64,000 nucleotides of DNA from Polynucleobacter sp. HIN7 (GCF_030297595.1 NZ_AP028138.1:1612001-1676000); one strand, 5' to 3'; counted from the first letter of the stretch, positions 1-10,125 are shown. Numbers and translations: made by a program. The notes: generated by a model from the letters alone, not told the origin.

Positions 1-291
1 GATCAAGTTTTCGAGCACTTGCTTACGTAGCTCGCTACCCTCTGGCAGTTTTTTTCCGCCAGCTGGTACTTGCTTTTGAATCGAGGCAATCCGATCATCA
101 ATTTCCTTACGCGTTACAACCCCAGTGTTCACAACCGCCACTACGCCATCAATGTTGACGATCTTAGGCTCATTGGCAGACGGATTATTTTGTGCGCCCA
201 ATGGCTGACTAAACAACACGCCCAAGAATCCACATGCCATCAAATAAGGAAACATGGTGAACTTTAGGAATGAATTACGACACAAAATCAT
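1..291 (-). CDS. surA: SurA periplasmic chaperone/peptidyl-prolyl isomerase, N-terminal part (runs off window)
   Basis: The first 97 codons of a gene that continues beyond base 1. The product begins with a hydrophobic signal sequence ending near an A-Q cleavage site, followed by the SurA N-terminal pattern (VNIDGVVAVVN, then TRKEIDDRI). SurA escorts outer-membrane proteins, including LptD, through the periplasm. The ATG at 291 shares one base with the lptD stop codon (TAATG), which favours translational coupling; a second in-frame ATG at 255 is possible. The lptD-surA order is standard in proteobacteria. The PPIase domains are outside the window. Confidence 0.85.
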   Translation of the reverse strand, partial: MILCRNSFLKFTMFPYLMACGFLGVLFSQPLGAQNNPSANEPKIVNIDGVVAVVNTGVVTRKEIDDRIASIQKQVPAGGKKLPEGSELRKQVLENLI

Positions 292-2888
292 TATTGATAA
301 TTTTCGTAGGGTGAGGGTGGCAAAGGCTTGGCTACCGGCTGGTATCCAGGAACGTTTAGACGCATCACATCGACTGGATTATTTCCAACACTAGCAAAGC
401 CTCTAAATTCTAATTGAAAAAGGACCTGGGTAGTAGTGATTTGGGAGGTGTTACGGGCTTGCGAGTAAGCAAAGCGTGCGGTCCAACAATCTGCGTCATA
501 CTGCAATCCCACGAGGGTATTTAAGGTCTTTGCTGTTAAGGCGTCATACCCCCAACGGCCTAATACACGATACTTTTTAAATATTGGCCACTCGCCAAAG
601 GCATTGTATTGATCGGTCTGAGTCACACCAGAGTTCGTGCCATCGGTTGGTGGATTCCAAACATTCCGGTAGGCAAAATTAAGGCTGCGGCCCGGAGTCG
701 GTCGCCACCCCGCGCCAACACTGCTTTGTACAAAACGATTCAATTGGGTGTTGTATTGTCCAAATAAATCGACGTTAAAGTTTCCTAGCAAACGGATCGT
801 ACTGGCACCCAGCGTATCGGAGTAACGTGTGGGATTTTGGATCGTACCGTTCAAGCCTACCCGTTGACCTGTGAAATCTTGGCGTTGGGCCAAAGTTACC
901 GTGGCTCGCTCGGCGCCAGTGTTCGTTTCTAGAACACGACTTGTCAAGCCCATAGTTAATTTATTGTTATCAGCAACGCGGTCATTACCCACGAAAGTGT
1001 TCTCACTAAATATTTGAGTAATACCAAAGCCAGCGTCAGCAGTATCAAAGAGCGGGGTCTGTGCCTGACTTTGGAATGGTGTATACACATAAAAGGCGCG
1101 TGGCTCCATGGTCACAATCATGTCGCGCCCAAAGAAGCCCTTCATCTCTCTTGCGTCACGCTCAAACGCCAAACCAGAATCCAAACTAAAGGTTGGTAAG
1201 GCAAATCCTTGAATCGGTTGATTTAAGGATTGATTAATCGAAGTTGATGGGCTATTTGTGAGCATCCCAGAATATTGATTGGCCTGAAAACTTAACTTGG
1301 GTCTCAAGAAATATCCCGGAGTAACTTGTGGCAAAGCGATACTACCGCGAATCACGGTTCGATCCGCCTGACTAAATGACCCTCCCTGTGGCATGCCAGA
1401 GGCTGGTGCATACAGATTATTGGTGTTATATGAAAAGCGAGTGAAGTCTGCGCTGAATGTAATGTCGGGGGCTCGATTAAACCCACCCGAGAATGCTCCA
1501 GGGGCGCCCAAGGCACGCTGATTTCGATAATTGGCGGTGACTTGGGGCAAGATGTTGTAGGGAGAAGTGACGGGTGCTGTTGGATCTGGTTGTAGGGTCT
1601 GAAAGGTCAGTGCGCGTGCAGTGAAATTCCAGTTTTTGATACCGCCATAATTGGTACCGACTTCTTGCCGAAACTGATTCGTCACTGCACCACCAATGCC
1701 GTAGGAAAAATCGATTGGATATAGATTGTCCGATACCTTGCTCACATTCGCGTAACCATTCCACGCTCGACCTAGCATTTGTCGCTGTTGCCAGTCGTAC
1801 TTCCAACGATCGCGTCCTAAAATTTTGTCGTAGTTCATGAACTGACCGCTCAAGGTTCCTGAATACTTGGGATCAATGTAACGAAAATCGCCGCCTAGTA
1901 ATGTCCCGCGATGATTCATGAACCGAGGTGTAATGGTGAGATCGCGATTCGGCGCAATATTGACGTAGTACGGTTGTGCAATATCTAAACCATTATTCGA
2001 GTTATAACCAATCACAGGCGCCAACAATCCCGAGCGACGTTGATTTGACGTAGGCAAACTAAAGTAAGGTGCGTATGCAATCGGTACATCAAAAAAACGC
2101 ATCACGCCATTGCGCCCGGTCATTTGTTTTTGTTCTTGATCAACCTCAATCTGAGTAGCCGTGAAATACCAATCTAAATTATCTGGACTGCAAGTGGTAT
2201 AGGTGGCTTTATCAAAGATAAATACATCGGCCGACTCAATCGTTAGCTTGTTCGCTTTACCACGTCCGCGAACATCCCGAAGCTCATAGTTCGGTTTATC
2301 CATCTCTCCCTCACGCGCATCAACCTTAAAGCGTGCGCGGGGCCCTGAGAACTGAGTATTTCCTTTAATGAGCTCGACATTACCAATTAAATTTGCAATA
2401 TCTGTATCAGGATCGTAATTAATTTCATCGGCCTTAATGATGGTATTGTTCCGACGAATTTGAGCACGCCCCTTCAAGTTCATTTGACGATCAACCACCC
2501 CATCAATTTCATCGCTAAAGGTGAAGGTCAAGGCCTCACTATCTGGAATCGGTTTACCAACCCGTAATTGATCATCTAACTTTAAGACCGTGACTTCGGC
2601 GCGACTAGGAACTAGGGTTGTGGTTGGGAGCGATCCAACCGGCAATGGTCGGGGTGGCTCGCCAATCGGAACTGGCGCTTGTCTTTGAAGCTCCTGTTGC
2701 GCTTGATTTTGTTGGGGCGATGGTAATAATGGTGAAATCGCATTGGTGACTGGGCCTAAGTTTTGTGCCATCAGTGGCAGCGACACAAAGAGTGCGGCGA
2801 CCAATAGCCCCCTGCCCAGGATCACGAACGGGGTCTTTAAAGATGCAAGATAGGCGCTGATGCCGGCGCGAAGGCGATAATGACTCAT
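291..2888 (-). CDS. lptD: LptD, outer-membrane LPS assembly protein
   Basis: 865-residue beta-barrel protein that, with LptE, inserts lipopolysaccharide into the outer leaflet of the outer membrane. An N-terminal signal sequence (about residues 20-41, ending LPLMAQ) is followed by a proline/glutamine-rich linker, an OstA/LptA-like beta-jellyroll (about 110-230) and a long barrel domain. I see only two cysteines, C233 in the N-domain region and C801 in the last strands (ADCW), whereas E. coli LptD has four; a single interdomain disulfide is inferred. The gene lies directly before surA. Its partners lptCAB and the Kdo genes lie about 40 kb away in this window. Confidence 0.95.
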   Translation of the reverse strand: MSHYRLRAGISAYLASLKTPFVILGRGLLVAALFVSLPLMAQNLGPVTNAISPLLPSPQQNQAQQELQRQAPVPIGEPPRPLPVGSLPTTTLVPSRAEVTVLKLDDQLRVGKPIPDSEALTFTFSDEIDGVVDRQMNLKGRAQIRRNNTIIKADEINYDPDTDIANLIGNVELIKGNTQFSGPRARFKVDAREGEMDKPNYELRDVRGRGKANKLTIESADVFIFDKATYTTCSPDNLDWYFTATQIEVDQEQKQMTGRNGVMRFFDVPIAYAPYFSLPTSNQRRSGLLAPVIGYNSNNGLDIAQPYYVNIAPNRDLTITPRFMNHRGTLLGGDFRYIDPKYSGTLSGQFMNYDKILGRDRWKYDWQQRQMLGRAWNGYANVSKVSDNLYPIDFSYGIGGAVTNQFRQEVGTNYGGIKNWNFTARALTFQTLQPDPTAPVTSPYNILPQVTANYRNQRALGAPGAFSGGFNRAPDITFSADFTRFSYNTNNLYAPASGMPQGGSFSQADRTVIRGSIALPQVTPGYFLRPKLSFQANQYSGMLTNSPSTSINQSLNQPIQGFALPTFSLDSGLAFERDAREMKGFFGRDMIVTMEPRAFYVYTPFQSQAQTPLFDTADAGFGITQIFSENTFVGNDRVADNNKLTMGLTSRVLETNTGAERATVTLAQRQDFTGQRVGLNGTIQNPTRYSDTLGASTIRLLGNFNVDLFGQYNTQLNRFVQSSVGAGWRPTPGRSLNFAYRNVWNPPTDGTNSGVTQTDQYNAFGEWPIFKKYRVLGRWGYDALTAKTLNTLVGLQYDADCWTARFAYSQARNTSQITTTQVLFQLEFRGFASVGNNPVDVMRLNVPGYQPVAKPLPPSPYENYQ

Positions 2889-2905
2889 GGATCCAGACAG
2901 CCCTT

Positions 2906-2932
2906 ATTATACGAATCGATCATGCCTGACAA
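2906..2932 (-). promoter_or_regulatory. Probable promoter of lptD-surA
   Basis: On the minus strand a perfect TATAAT (2911-2906) follows TTGTCA (2932-2927, five of six consensus bases) with a short 15-bp spacer. The predicted start is near 2899, giving a leader of about 11 nt before the lptD ATG. The -35 box lies inside the first codons of divergent amgK. On the plus strand TATTAT at 2905-2910 could serve as an overlapping -10 for amgK. The assignment is by eye only. Confidence 0.45.
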
Positions 2933-3923
2933 TCGCTTAATTCAACTGAATCAATGGCTTGATAGCCTAGTGGGCCGTTGGGGGCTAGAGCCCACCAGCT
3001 TGGCCCCTGCTTCCGCAGATGCCAGCTTTAGACGCTACTTCCGAATCGCTAGCGCTCACCCCCAATACCCCAGCCTGATTGTGATGGATGCTCCACCCGA
3101 TAAAGAGACCGTTTTACCCTTTATTCAGGTTGCTAATCTTTTAAAAGATGCAGGGCTTCATGTACCCATCATCCTCGCAGAAAACCAGGAAAAAGGATTT
3201 TTACTACTCAGTGATTTAGGAAGTCAAACTTATCTGAGCGTCTTATCACCAAGTAATGCAAAAGCACTTTACCGAGATGCCAGCCAAGCCTTAGTAAAAA
3301 TGCAATATGCCAGTCGTGAGGGTGTTTTGCCACCTTATGATGATGCAACCTTGCAGCGCGAACTCGATCTATTTGATGAGTGGTATTTAAAACGTCATCA
3401 TCAATACACTCTAAGTGATGATGAGAGAAATCAACTGCATACTATTTTTCGGTTGATCAAAGAAAATAATCTTGCCCAATCGCAGGTGTATGTCCATCGC
3501 GATTTTCATTCGCGCAATTTAATGCATTGCTCATCTAACAACCCCGGAGTTTTGGATTTTCAGGATGCTTTATATGGACCGATTACATATGACATTGTCT
3601 CTTTATTGCGCGATGCTTATATTGAGTGGACCGAGGAAGAAGTACTTGATTTCTTGATTGAGTATTGGGATATAGCTCGCGCTTCTGGCTTGAAAGTTCC
3701 ATCTGATTTTGCGGATTTTTATCGGGACTTTGAATGGATGGGCTTACAGCGTCACCTGAAAGTCCTAGGTATCTTTGCGCGCTTATATCACCGCGATGGC
3801 AAAGCCAATTACTTAAACGACATTCCCTTGGTTCTCAAATATACGCGTGCGGTTGCAAGTCGTTACGGTTGCTTTAAGCCTCTTTTGCGGATTTTGGATC
3901 AAGTTGCAAAACAGTCGTCTTAA
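2922..3923 (+). CDS. amgK: AmgK, N-acetylmuramate/N-acetylglucosamine anomeric kinase
   Basis: 333 residues with an aminoglycoside-phosphotransferase (APH) fold. The catalytic loop VYVHRDFHSRNLM and the metal-binding LDFQDALYGP are clear. In known members it phosphorylates MurNAc at the anomeric carbon, feeding MurU and bypassing de novo UDP-MurNAc synthesis. The amgK-murU pair next to lptD is the arrangement known from Pseudomonas putida. I chose the ATG at 2922 because the upstream in-frame ATG at 2880 would overlap lptD and remove the shared promoter region. No clear Shine-Dalgarno is present. Confidence 0.85.
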   Translation: MPDNRLIQLNQWLDSLVGRWGLEPTSLAPASADASFRRYFRIASAHPQYPSLIVMDAPPDKETVLPFIQVANLLKDAGLHVPIILAENQEKGFLLLSDLGSQTYLSVLSPSNAKALYRDASQALVKMQYASREGVLPPYDDATLQRELDLFDEWYLKRHHQYTLSDDERNQLHTIFRLIKENNLAQSQVYVHRDFHSRNLMHCSSNNPGVLDFQDALYGPITYDIVSLLRDAYIEWTEEEVLDFLIEYWDIARASGLKVPSDFADFYRDFEWMGLQRHLKVLGIFARLYHRDGKANYLNDIPLVLKYTRAVASRYGCFKPLLRILDQVAKQSS

Positions 3924-3937
3924 ACTGTTCACTATCG

Positions 3938-4648
3938 ATGACTGCACAGAATTTACCTTGTCTTTTATTGGCCGCTGGTCGAGGGGAGCGCATGCGTCCA
4001 TTAAGCGACCATACCCCGAAACCCTTATTAAACGTTCGTGGTAAATCATTGCTCAGCTGGCATCTAGAATCCCTACAGCGGGCTGGGATTCAACATGTGG
4101 TGATCAACCATGCCTGGCTTGGTAAACAGATCGAGACGGCCTTAGGGAATGGCCATGAATATGGCCTGTCGATTCAATACTCTCCGGAGGTAAGTGCCCT
4201 GGAAACAGCCGGGGGAATCTGCCAAGCATTGCCCATTCTCAAGCCTGCTGACTTTTTTCTGGTGATTAATGGGGATGTTTTTAGTCCTAATTTTCCAATT
4301 CATGAATTGATCCAACGTGCTAATCAACTCCGTAACCAAAATCAGTTTTTGGCTCATCTAATTTTGGTTCCCAACCCACCCCATCATCCGACAGGCGACT
4401 TTTATCTTGATGGCAGCATCGTGCGCGGGGAGGAGCATTCGAATGCCAATAGTCCAAAACTGACTTTTTCAGGGATTGGTATCTATCACCGGAGCTTATT
4501 TGATGGCTTAAATCGGGGAGAAAGTGCTAAATTAGCCCCCATCTTACGCAGGGCAATGCTTAATCATCAGATCTCCGGTGAAAAATATTCAGGTTCATGG
4601 CAGGATGTAGGTAGTCCCGAACGCTTAGCTGAACTAAATCGATCCTAA
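3938..4648 (+). CDS. murU: MurU, MurNAc-1-phosphate uridylyltransferase
   Basis: 236-residue nucleotidyltransferase that makes UDP-MurNAc from MurNAc-alpha-1-phosphate and UTP. The N-terminus carries the sugar-nucleotidyltransferase signature LLAAGRGERMRPLS followed by TPKPLL, and the metal-site region LVINGDVF sits near residue 110. It lacks the long C-terminal domain of GlmU. It follows amgK by 14 bp in the same direction. Together with anmK at 13.6 kb this gives most of the peptidoglycan sugar recycling route. Confidence 0.88.
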   Translation: MTAQNLPCLLLAAGRGERMRPLSDHTPKPLLNVRGKSLLSWHLESLQRAGIQHVVINHAWLGKQIETALGNGHEYGLSIQYSPEVSALETAGGICQALPILKPADFFLVINGDVFSPNFPIHELIQRANQLRNQNQFLAHLILVPNPPHHPTGDFYLDGSIVRGEEHSNANSPKLTFSGIGIYHRSLFDGLNRGESAKLAPILRRAMLNHQISGEKYSGSWQDVGSPERLAELNRS

Positions 4649-4658
4649 AATCATCAAG

Positions 4659-6035
4659 ATGAATCGTCTTAACTCGCACAATCCGCTCATGAATGCCTGC
4701 CAACAGCGTCGTGATCACTTGGCATCCATCATTCAAGCCAAAACAGGTGGTGGGGTAGTCATTCTAGGAACTGCCCCCGAAAAGGCACGCAATCGAGATA
4801 GCGATTTTCCTTATCGGCATGACAGTGACTTCTTTTATCTCACCGGTTTCGAAGAGCCTGCGGCTACCCTAGTGATGGTGGTTACAAAATCCAGCTATGA
4901 GACCCACCTCTTCTGTCGACCTAAAGATCTCGAACGCGAGATTTGGGATGGATACCGCTTGGGCCCCCAAGAGGCACCTGCCCATTTACTGATAAACGCT
5001 GCATACCCAAACTCTGAACTAGACCAAAAACTCCCTGATTTTTTAGCAGATCAAAACGCGGTATATATCAAACTTGCCGCAGCCTCACATGATGATGCAT
5101 CGATGCGGCAATGGATGAACACGGTGCGCCAGCGCGCCCGCATGGGAATCAATGCCCCGGAGGTATTTCATGACATTGAAACTATTTTGCATGAAATGCG
5201 TTTGTTTAAAGGTCCTGAGGAAATCGCCATCATGCGGCAAGCCGCAGCGATTTCTGCCCAAGCTCACATTCGCGCCATGCGCTCTTGCAAACCCGGAAAG
5301 CGTGAATATCAATTAGAAGCCGAGTTGCTCTATGAGTTTCGTTATCACGGGGCCGAGAGCGTTGCCTATAACAGCATCGTGGCCGCCGGTGCGAATGCCT
5401 GCGTATTGCATCACCGTGCAGGATCGGCTGAACTCATAGATGGTGATCTGTGTTTAATTGATGCCGGGTGCGAGCTTCATGGCTATGCCTCCGACATCAC
5501 CCGAACCTTTCCAATTAATGGACGATTTAGCAGTGCCCAGCGCACCCTCTATGACATTACACTTGCTGCCCAACAAGCAGCGGTTGATGCGACCCGCCCT
5601 GGGCATTCGTTTATCGATCCACACCAAGCCGCAGTAAAAGTTCTGACGCAAGGCTTAATCGATGAAAAGCTGATTCGGATTGGCGAAGTTGGCTCTCTCG
5701 ACAATGCCATTGAGACAGGAGCCTATAAGCGCTTTTATATGCACCGCACTAGCCACTGGTTGGGCATGGATGTCCATGACGTCGGATCCTATCGCGAACT
5801 TCATACTGTGACTCAAGCTGATACCGAAAGACCTTGGCGCACGCTTGAAGAGAACATGGTGCTTACCATCGAACCCGGTCTTTATATACGCCCAGCTGAG
5901 GATATTCCGAAGGCCTATTGGAATATTGGAATTCGGATTGAGGATGACGCTCTAGTGACTGCCAATGGTTGCGAACTCATTTCCCGTGGGGTCCCGGTTG
6001 ATCCAGTTGAAATTGAGTCCATCATCCGCTCTTAA
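4659..6035 (+). CDS. pepP: Xaa-Pro aminopeptidase PepP (M24B)
   Basis: 458-residue metallopeptidase that removes an N-terminal residue preceding proline. The N-terminal creatinase-like domain covers about residues 1-175 and the pita-bread catalytic domain the rest. Metal ligands are visible in IDAGCELHGYASDITR (two Asp), HRTSHWLGMDVHD (His), TIEPGLY (Glu) and GIRIEDD (Glu). It starts 10 bp after murU, and its stop overlaps the ubiH start (TAATG). The pepP-ubiH pairing is also found in E. coli. Confidence 0.93.
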   Translation: MNRLNSHNPLMNACQQRRDHLASIIQAKTGGGVVILGTAPEKARNRDSDFPYRHDSDFFYLTGFEEPAATLVMVVTKSSYETHLFCRPKDLEREIWDGYRLGPQEAPAHLLINAAYPNSELDQKLPDFLADQNAVYIKLAAASHDDASMRQWMNTVRQRARMGINAPEVFHDIETILHEMRLFKGPEEIAIMRQAAAISAQAHIRAMRSCKPGKREYQLEAELLYEFRYHGAESVAYNSIVAAGANACVLHHRAGSAELIDGDLCLIDAGCELHGYASDITRTFPINGRFSSAQRTLYDITLAAQQAAVDATRPGHSFIDPHQAAVKVLTQGLIDEKLIRIGEVGSLDNAIETGAYKRFYMHRTSHWLGMDVHDVGSYRELHTVTQADTERPWRTLEENMVLTIEPGLYIRPAEDIPKAYWNIGIRIEDDALVTANGCELISRGVPVDPVEIESIIRS

Positions 6036-7195
6036 TGAATGAGTGTATGAATACATTTCATACAGTTGTCATTCAAGGCGGGGGTCCTGTCGGTCTTGCC
6101 TGCGCAGCTTGGCTTTTACAAAAAAATCCACGCATTAGTCTGACCTTGATTGATCGTAATCCTGCAGATGACGAGCAAATTCAGTCGGGCGATCAACGTG
6201 GTATCGCGCTATCGCATGGCAGTAAATTATTACTAGATACGATCAATGCTTGGCCATCCAATTGCCCTGCGATTCATCGAATTCACGTCTCTCAGGTTGG
6301 CCACTTTGGTCGAGCCCTAATGACGCGTGAAGAACTCGGGCAGGATGCCTTGGGTCATATTAGTCGCTATCGCGATATTCATCTAACCCTCAGAAAAGCA
6401 CTGCGGGCTCTGGGGGCCCATTCACCGAATTTTGTGTGGCATCACAATGCGGATGAAAGCTTCAATACACCACCAGCTGCATGCATCGTACATGCCGAGG
6501 GTGGGTTATTTAAGCAACAGGATTGGGTCGAGTCAGGCCGCGATTACCGTCAAGCGGCCCTCGTGGGCACTGTGGATGTGGAACATCCAATTGCCCATCA
6601 AGCGTGGGAGCGTTTTACCGACGAAGGTCCGCTTGCACTGCTGCCCTCGCATCTAGGGCCCAATACACATAATCTAGTCTGGTGCGCCTCCCCAGAATCG
6701 AGTCAACGCCGACTAGCTCTTAGTGATGATGAGTTTCTCAATGAACTGGAGCATAGTTTTGGTCGGCGCCTGGGTCGATTTACTAACATCGCTAATCGTC
6801 GTTTGTATGACCTTGGCTTGAACTACCGCAAAGAGGTTTGTATTGATCATGAGGTATGGATTGGCAATGCAGCACAAACCTTGCATCCAGTGGCTGGCCA
6901 AGGTCTTAATCTTGGCTTACGCGACGCTTACCTACTTGCTGAGAAACTCGCCGATCTCTTTAAGCAAAGACAGGCGGTAACGCCCAATGCCGTAAAAGCC
7001 CAACTGCTTGAGTATGCAAAAAGCCGCCAAATTGATCGGCGCGCAACGATTGGCATTACCGACTTCTTAGCACGCGTGTTCACGTCGCCCTTACTCCCCA
7101 TTCAGGTCTCGCGTGGCCTAGCACTCAGCGCTCTCGCCTGGCTACCGCCTGTAAAAATAACTCTTGCCAAGCAAATGATGTTTGGCCGGCGCTAG
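6035..7195 (+). CDS. ubiH: UbiH-type FAD-dependent ubiquinone-biosynthesis hydroxylase
   Basis: 386-residue flavin monooxygenase of the UbiH/UbiF/COQ6 family, hydroxylating the benzoquinone ring during ubiquinone synthesis. The FAD-binding fingerprint GGGPVGLACAAWLL is at residues 15-28. The second FAD motif reads GNAAQTLHPVAGQGLNLGLRD, typical of UbiH. The ATG at 6035 overlaps the pepP stop; another ATG at 6047 is in frame. Which ring position it hydroxylates cannot be read from sequence, because betaproteobacteria vary in their hydroxylase sets. Confidence 0.8.
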   Translation: MNECMNTFHTVVIQGGGPVGLACAAWLLQKNPRISLTLIDRNPADDEQIQSGDQRGIALSHGSKLLLDTINAWPSNCPAIHRIHVSQVGHFGRALMTREELGQDALGHISRYRDIHLTLRKALRALGAHSPNFVWHHNADESFNTPPAACIVHAEGGLFKQQDWVESGRDYRQAALVGTVDVEHPIAHQAWERFTDEGPLALLPSHLGPNTHNLVWCASPESSQRRLALSDDEFLNELEHSFGRRLGRFTNIANRRLYDLGLNYRKEVCIDHEVWIGNAAQTLHPVAGQGLNLGLRDAYLLAEKLADLFKQRQAVTPNAVKAQLLEYAKSRQIDRRATIGITDFLARVFTSPLLPIQVSRGLALSALAWLPPVKITLAKQMMFGRR

Positions 7196-7270
7196 ATTGC
7201 CTAAAAATTAAGCAGTTGAGGAACGGGTGTGGTACAGTGATGCCTCCAATTCAGATCCATTTCCCTCGGT

Positions 7271-8287
7271 ATGCAAATCGGTCCTTACTCACTAGCCAAT
7301 GCTCTATTTGTTGCGCCGATGGCTGGTGTTACCGATCGCCCCTTTCGACAATTATGTAAAAAATTAGGGGCAGGTTATGCGGTCTCGGAAATGATCGCCT
7401 CCAATGCCATGCTATGGAATAGTGAAAAAACCTTGAGGCGCGCTAACCATGTTGGCGAGTTCAAACCCATTGCAGTCCAAATTGCAGGAGCAGATCCAAA
7501 GATGATGGCGCAAGCAGCTCGCTTGAATGTGGATCGAGGCGCCCAAATCATTGATATCAATATGGGCTGCCCAGCAAAAAAAGTATGCAATGTCGCAGCT
7601 GGTTCTGCCCTCCTAAAAGATCAACCTTTAGTTCAGCAAATTGTGGATTCGGTGGTTCAAGCCGTTGGCACTGGCCCTGATGCAGTGCCCGTGACGCTCA
7701 AAATTAGAACCGGCTGGGATCGTGATCATAAGAATGCGCAAGAAATTGCAAAAATTGCGCAAGAGGCTGGAATTTCGATGCTCACGATTCATGGACGTAC
7801 CAGGGCGGACTTGTACCACGGTGACGCTGAGTACGAAACGATTGCGGCTGTAAAGAGTCGCATTTCAATTCCGGTGGTTGCGAATGGCGATATCAACAGC
7901 CCTGAGAAAGCCAAGCAGGTTTTGCACATTACTAGGGCGGATGCGCTCATGATTGGACGAGCTGCACAAGGTAGACCCTGGATTTTTCGGGAAATTGAGC
8001 ACTATCTAAAAACGGGTGAACTCCTGCCTCCCCCACGGGTTCATGAAATTCAAGCGATTCTTAATGAGCATTTGCTCGATCACTACGCATTCTATGGCGA
8101 GTACACAGGTCTGCGAACTGCACGTAAGCATATTGCCTGGTACTGCAAAGGCTTACGCAACTCGCATGCGTTTCGTCACCAAATGAATAGTGCTGAGGAT
8201 TGCAAAACCCAATTGCAACTCGTCAATGATTATTTTGACGAAATGAAGCTCCACTCCGATCATCTTTTATTTTTAGAAGCAGCCTAA
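7271..8287 (+). CDS. dusB: tRNA-dihydrouridine synthase DusB
   Basis: 338-residue FMN TIM-barrel enzyme reducing uridine in the tRNA D-loop. Family motifs are MAGVTDRPFR near the N-terminus, DINMGCPAKKV with the catalytic Cys around residue 103, and HGRTR further on. It is followed after 10 bp by fis, the classic dusB-fis operon. The 75-bp gap upstream holds an extended -10-like TGGTACAGT (7230-7238) but no good -35, so the promoter assignment is weak. Confidence 0.93.
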   Translation: MQIGPYSLANALFVAPMAGVTDRPFRQLCKKLGAGYAVSEMIASNAMLWNSEKTLRRANHVGEFKPIAVQIAGADPKMMAQAARLNVDRGAQIIDINMGCPAKKVCNVAAGSALLKDQPLVQQIVDSVVQAVGTGPDAVPVTLKIRTGWDRDHKNAQEIAKIAQEAGISMLTIHGRTRADLYHGDAEYETIAAVKSRISIPVVANGDINSPEKAKQVLHITRADALMIGRAAQGRPWIFREIEHYLKTGELLPPPRVHEIQAILNEHLLDHYAFYGEYTGLRTARKHIAWYCKGLRNSHAFRHQMNSAEDCKTQLQLVNDYFDEMKLHSDHLLFLEAA

Positions 8288-8297
8288 TTGAACCATC

Positions 8298-8537
8298 ATG
8301 AAAAGCAATAAACATCCTGTTACAGAATGCATTGAAATCAATTTGCAACGCTACCTCGATGACCTCAAAGGCACGCCGCCCAATGATATTTATCAAATGG
8401 TCTTGAGTGTGGTTGAAAAACCGATGTTAGAGCTGGTCATGGCGCATGCCAAGCATAACCAATCTTTAGCAGCGTCCTATTTAGGGATTAATCGCAATAC
8501 CTTACGCAAAAAACTTTTAGAGCATCGCTTAATCTAA
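8298..8537 (+). CDS. fis: Fis-family nucleoid-associated DNA-binding protein
   Basis: 79 residues, close to betaproteobacterial Fis homologues and shorter than E. coli Fis (98). The C-terminus is the typical helix-turn-helix ([21 protein letters not shown]), also found at the end of NtrC-type activators. Fis bends DNA and modulates rRNA and growth-phase genes. The gene lies 10 bp after dusB and 2 bp before purH, so all three probably share a transcript. Confidence 0.9.
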   Translation: MKSNKHPVTECIEINLQRYLDDLKGTPPNDIYQMVLSVVEKPMLELVMAHAKHNQSLAASYLGINRNTLRKKLLEHRLI

Positions 8538-8539
8538 TC

Positions 8540-10123
8540 ATGATTCGTACAGCCCTCCTCTCCGTATCCGATAAAAGTGGCATTGTTCAGTTTGCACAAG
8601 CGCTGCATGGCCTAGGCATAAAACTGATCTCAACTGGCGGCACCGCCAAACTATTGGCCCAAGAAGGCTTACCGGTTACTGAAGTGGCAAGCCTCACCAA
8701 GTTCCCCGAAATGTTGGATGGTCGGGTCAAAACCTTACATCCAAAGGTTCATGGCGGCTTATTGGCTCGGCGCGACTCCAAAGAACATATGGCCGCCATT
8801 GCCGAGCATGGGATTGAACCAATTGATCTATTGGTAATTAATCTTTACCCCTTTACACAAACAGTGAGTCAAGACAAGTGCAGCTTTGAAGAGGCGGTTG
8901 AGAATATTGATATTGGTGGACCAGCCATGTTACGTGCTGCTGCTAAAAATCATCAAGATGTCACCGTACTCATTTCCCCAGCGGATTACACAATGGTTTT
9001 GGATGAGATGCGCCGTAATCAGAATACAGTGTCGTTTGCAACCAACTTGGCACTTGCAAAAAAAGTGTTTGCCCATACCGCTCAATATGATGGAGCGATT
9101 GCGAACTACTTAAGTTCTTTAGACGATACGCAAGATCATCAAAAGCGCCATCCCTATCCACAGACTCTGCATTTGGCATTTGAGCGCGTTCAAGAAATGC
9201 GCTATGGTGAGAACCCTCACCAATCTGCAGCGTTTTATAAGGACCTCGTACCACCGGTTGGCAGTCTCGCTCATTACCAACAGCTTCAAGGCAAAGAGTT
9301 GTCATTTAACAATATTGCTGACTCGGATGCTGCTTGGGAATGCGTTAAATCCATTAGTCAGGATCAAGCGGCGTGTGTCATTATTAAACATGCCAACCCT
9401 TGTGGTGTAGCAATAGCAGATACCGCAGAAAAAGCCTACCTAAAAGCATTACAAACCGATCCAACTTCTGCTTTTGGCGGAATCATTGCACTCAATCGTC
9501 CCTGCGATGAGGCATGCGCTACAGCAATTGCAAAGCAATTTGTTGAAGTGCTGATCGCCCCCTCTTTTAGCGAGTCTGCCAGGGCAATCTTTGCTTCCAA
9601 ACAAAATGTACGTCTTCTCGAAATTCCGCTTCCCAAGGAAGGGGCTAATCCTCTAAATCAATTTGACTTCAAACGCATTGGGGGCGGTCTGTTAGTGCAA
9701 TCGAGCGATTCAAAAAATGTGCTCCCCCAGGAATTACAGGTGGTAACCAAGCGTCAGCCGAGTCCTACTGAATTAGCAGACCTGATGTTTGCTTGGCGAG
9801 TCGCCAAATTTGTGAAGTCTAATGCAATTGTGTATTGCGCCAATGGCATGACTTTAGGAATCGGTGCTGGTCAAATGAGTCGGATTGACTCTGCCCGAAT
9901 TGCAAGCATTAAGGCTGAGCATGCTGGCCTAAGTCTCAAGGGTTCTGCGGTTGCGAGTGATGCCTTCTTCCCGTTTCGTGATGGTCTGGATGTGGTGGTG
10001 GCTGCAGGCGCGACTAGTGTCATTCAGCCCGGGGGCAGCATGCGGGATCCCGAAGTGATTGAGGCGGCTAATGAGCATGGCATTGCAATGGTGTTCACAA
10101 GTACGCGACACTTTAGACATTAA
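8540..10123 (+). CDS. purH: PurH, bifunctional AICAR formyltransferase/IMP cyclohydrolase
   Basis: 527 residues catalysing the last two steps of IMP synthesis. An N-terminal MGS-like cyclohydrolase domain (about 1-195, with [10 protein letters not shown] and [14 protein letters not shown]) precedes the AICAR transformylase domain, which contains KHANPCG and ends FTSTRHFRH. The length is normal. The ATG is 2 bp after fis and ruvC starts 2 bp downstream, so translation of the cluster is probably coupled. Confidence 0.96.
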   Translation: MIRTALLSVSDKSGIVQFAQALHGLGIKLISTGGTAKLLAQEGLPVTEVASLTKFPEMLDGRVKTLHPKVHGGLLARRDSKEHMAAIAEHGIEPIDLLVINLYPFTQTVSQDKCSFEEAVENIDIGGPAMLRAAAKNHQDVTVLISPADYTMVLDEMRRNQNTVSFATNLALAKKVFAHTAQYDGAIANYLSSLDDTQDHQKRHPYPQTLHLAFERVQEMRYGENPHQSAAFYKDLVPPVGSLAHYQQLQGKELSFNNIADSDAAWECVKSISQDQAACVIIKHANPCGVAIADTAEKAYLKALQTDPTSAFGGIIALNRPCDEACATAIAKQFVEVLIAPSFSESARAIFASKQNVRLLEIPLPKEGANPLNQFDFKRIGGGLLVQSSDSKNVLPQELQVVTKRQPSPTELADLMFAWRVAKFVKSNAIVYCANGMTLGIGAGQMSRIDSARIASIKAEHAGLSLKGSAVASDAFFPFRDGLDVVVAAGATSVIQPGGSMRDPEVIEAANEHGIAMVFTSTRHFRH

Positions 10124-10125
10124 TC

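Noticed and set aside
7196..7270. Possible riboswitch or terminator in the ubiH-dusB gap
   Set aside because: 75 bp without a stable stem or T-run; only a weak extended -10 is visible.
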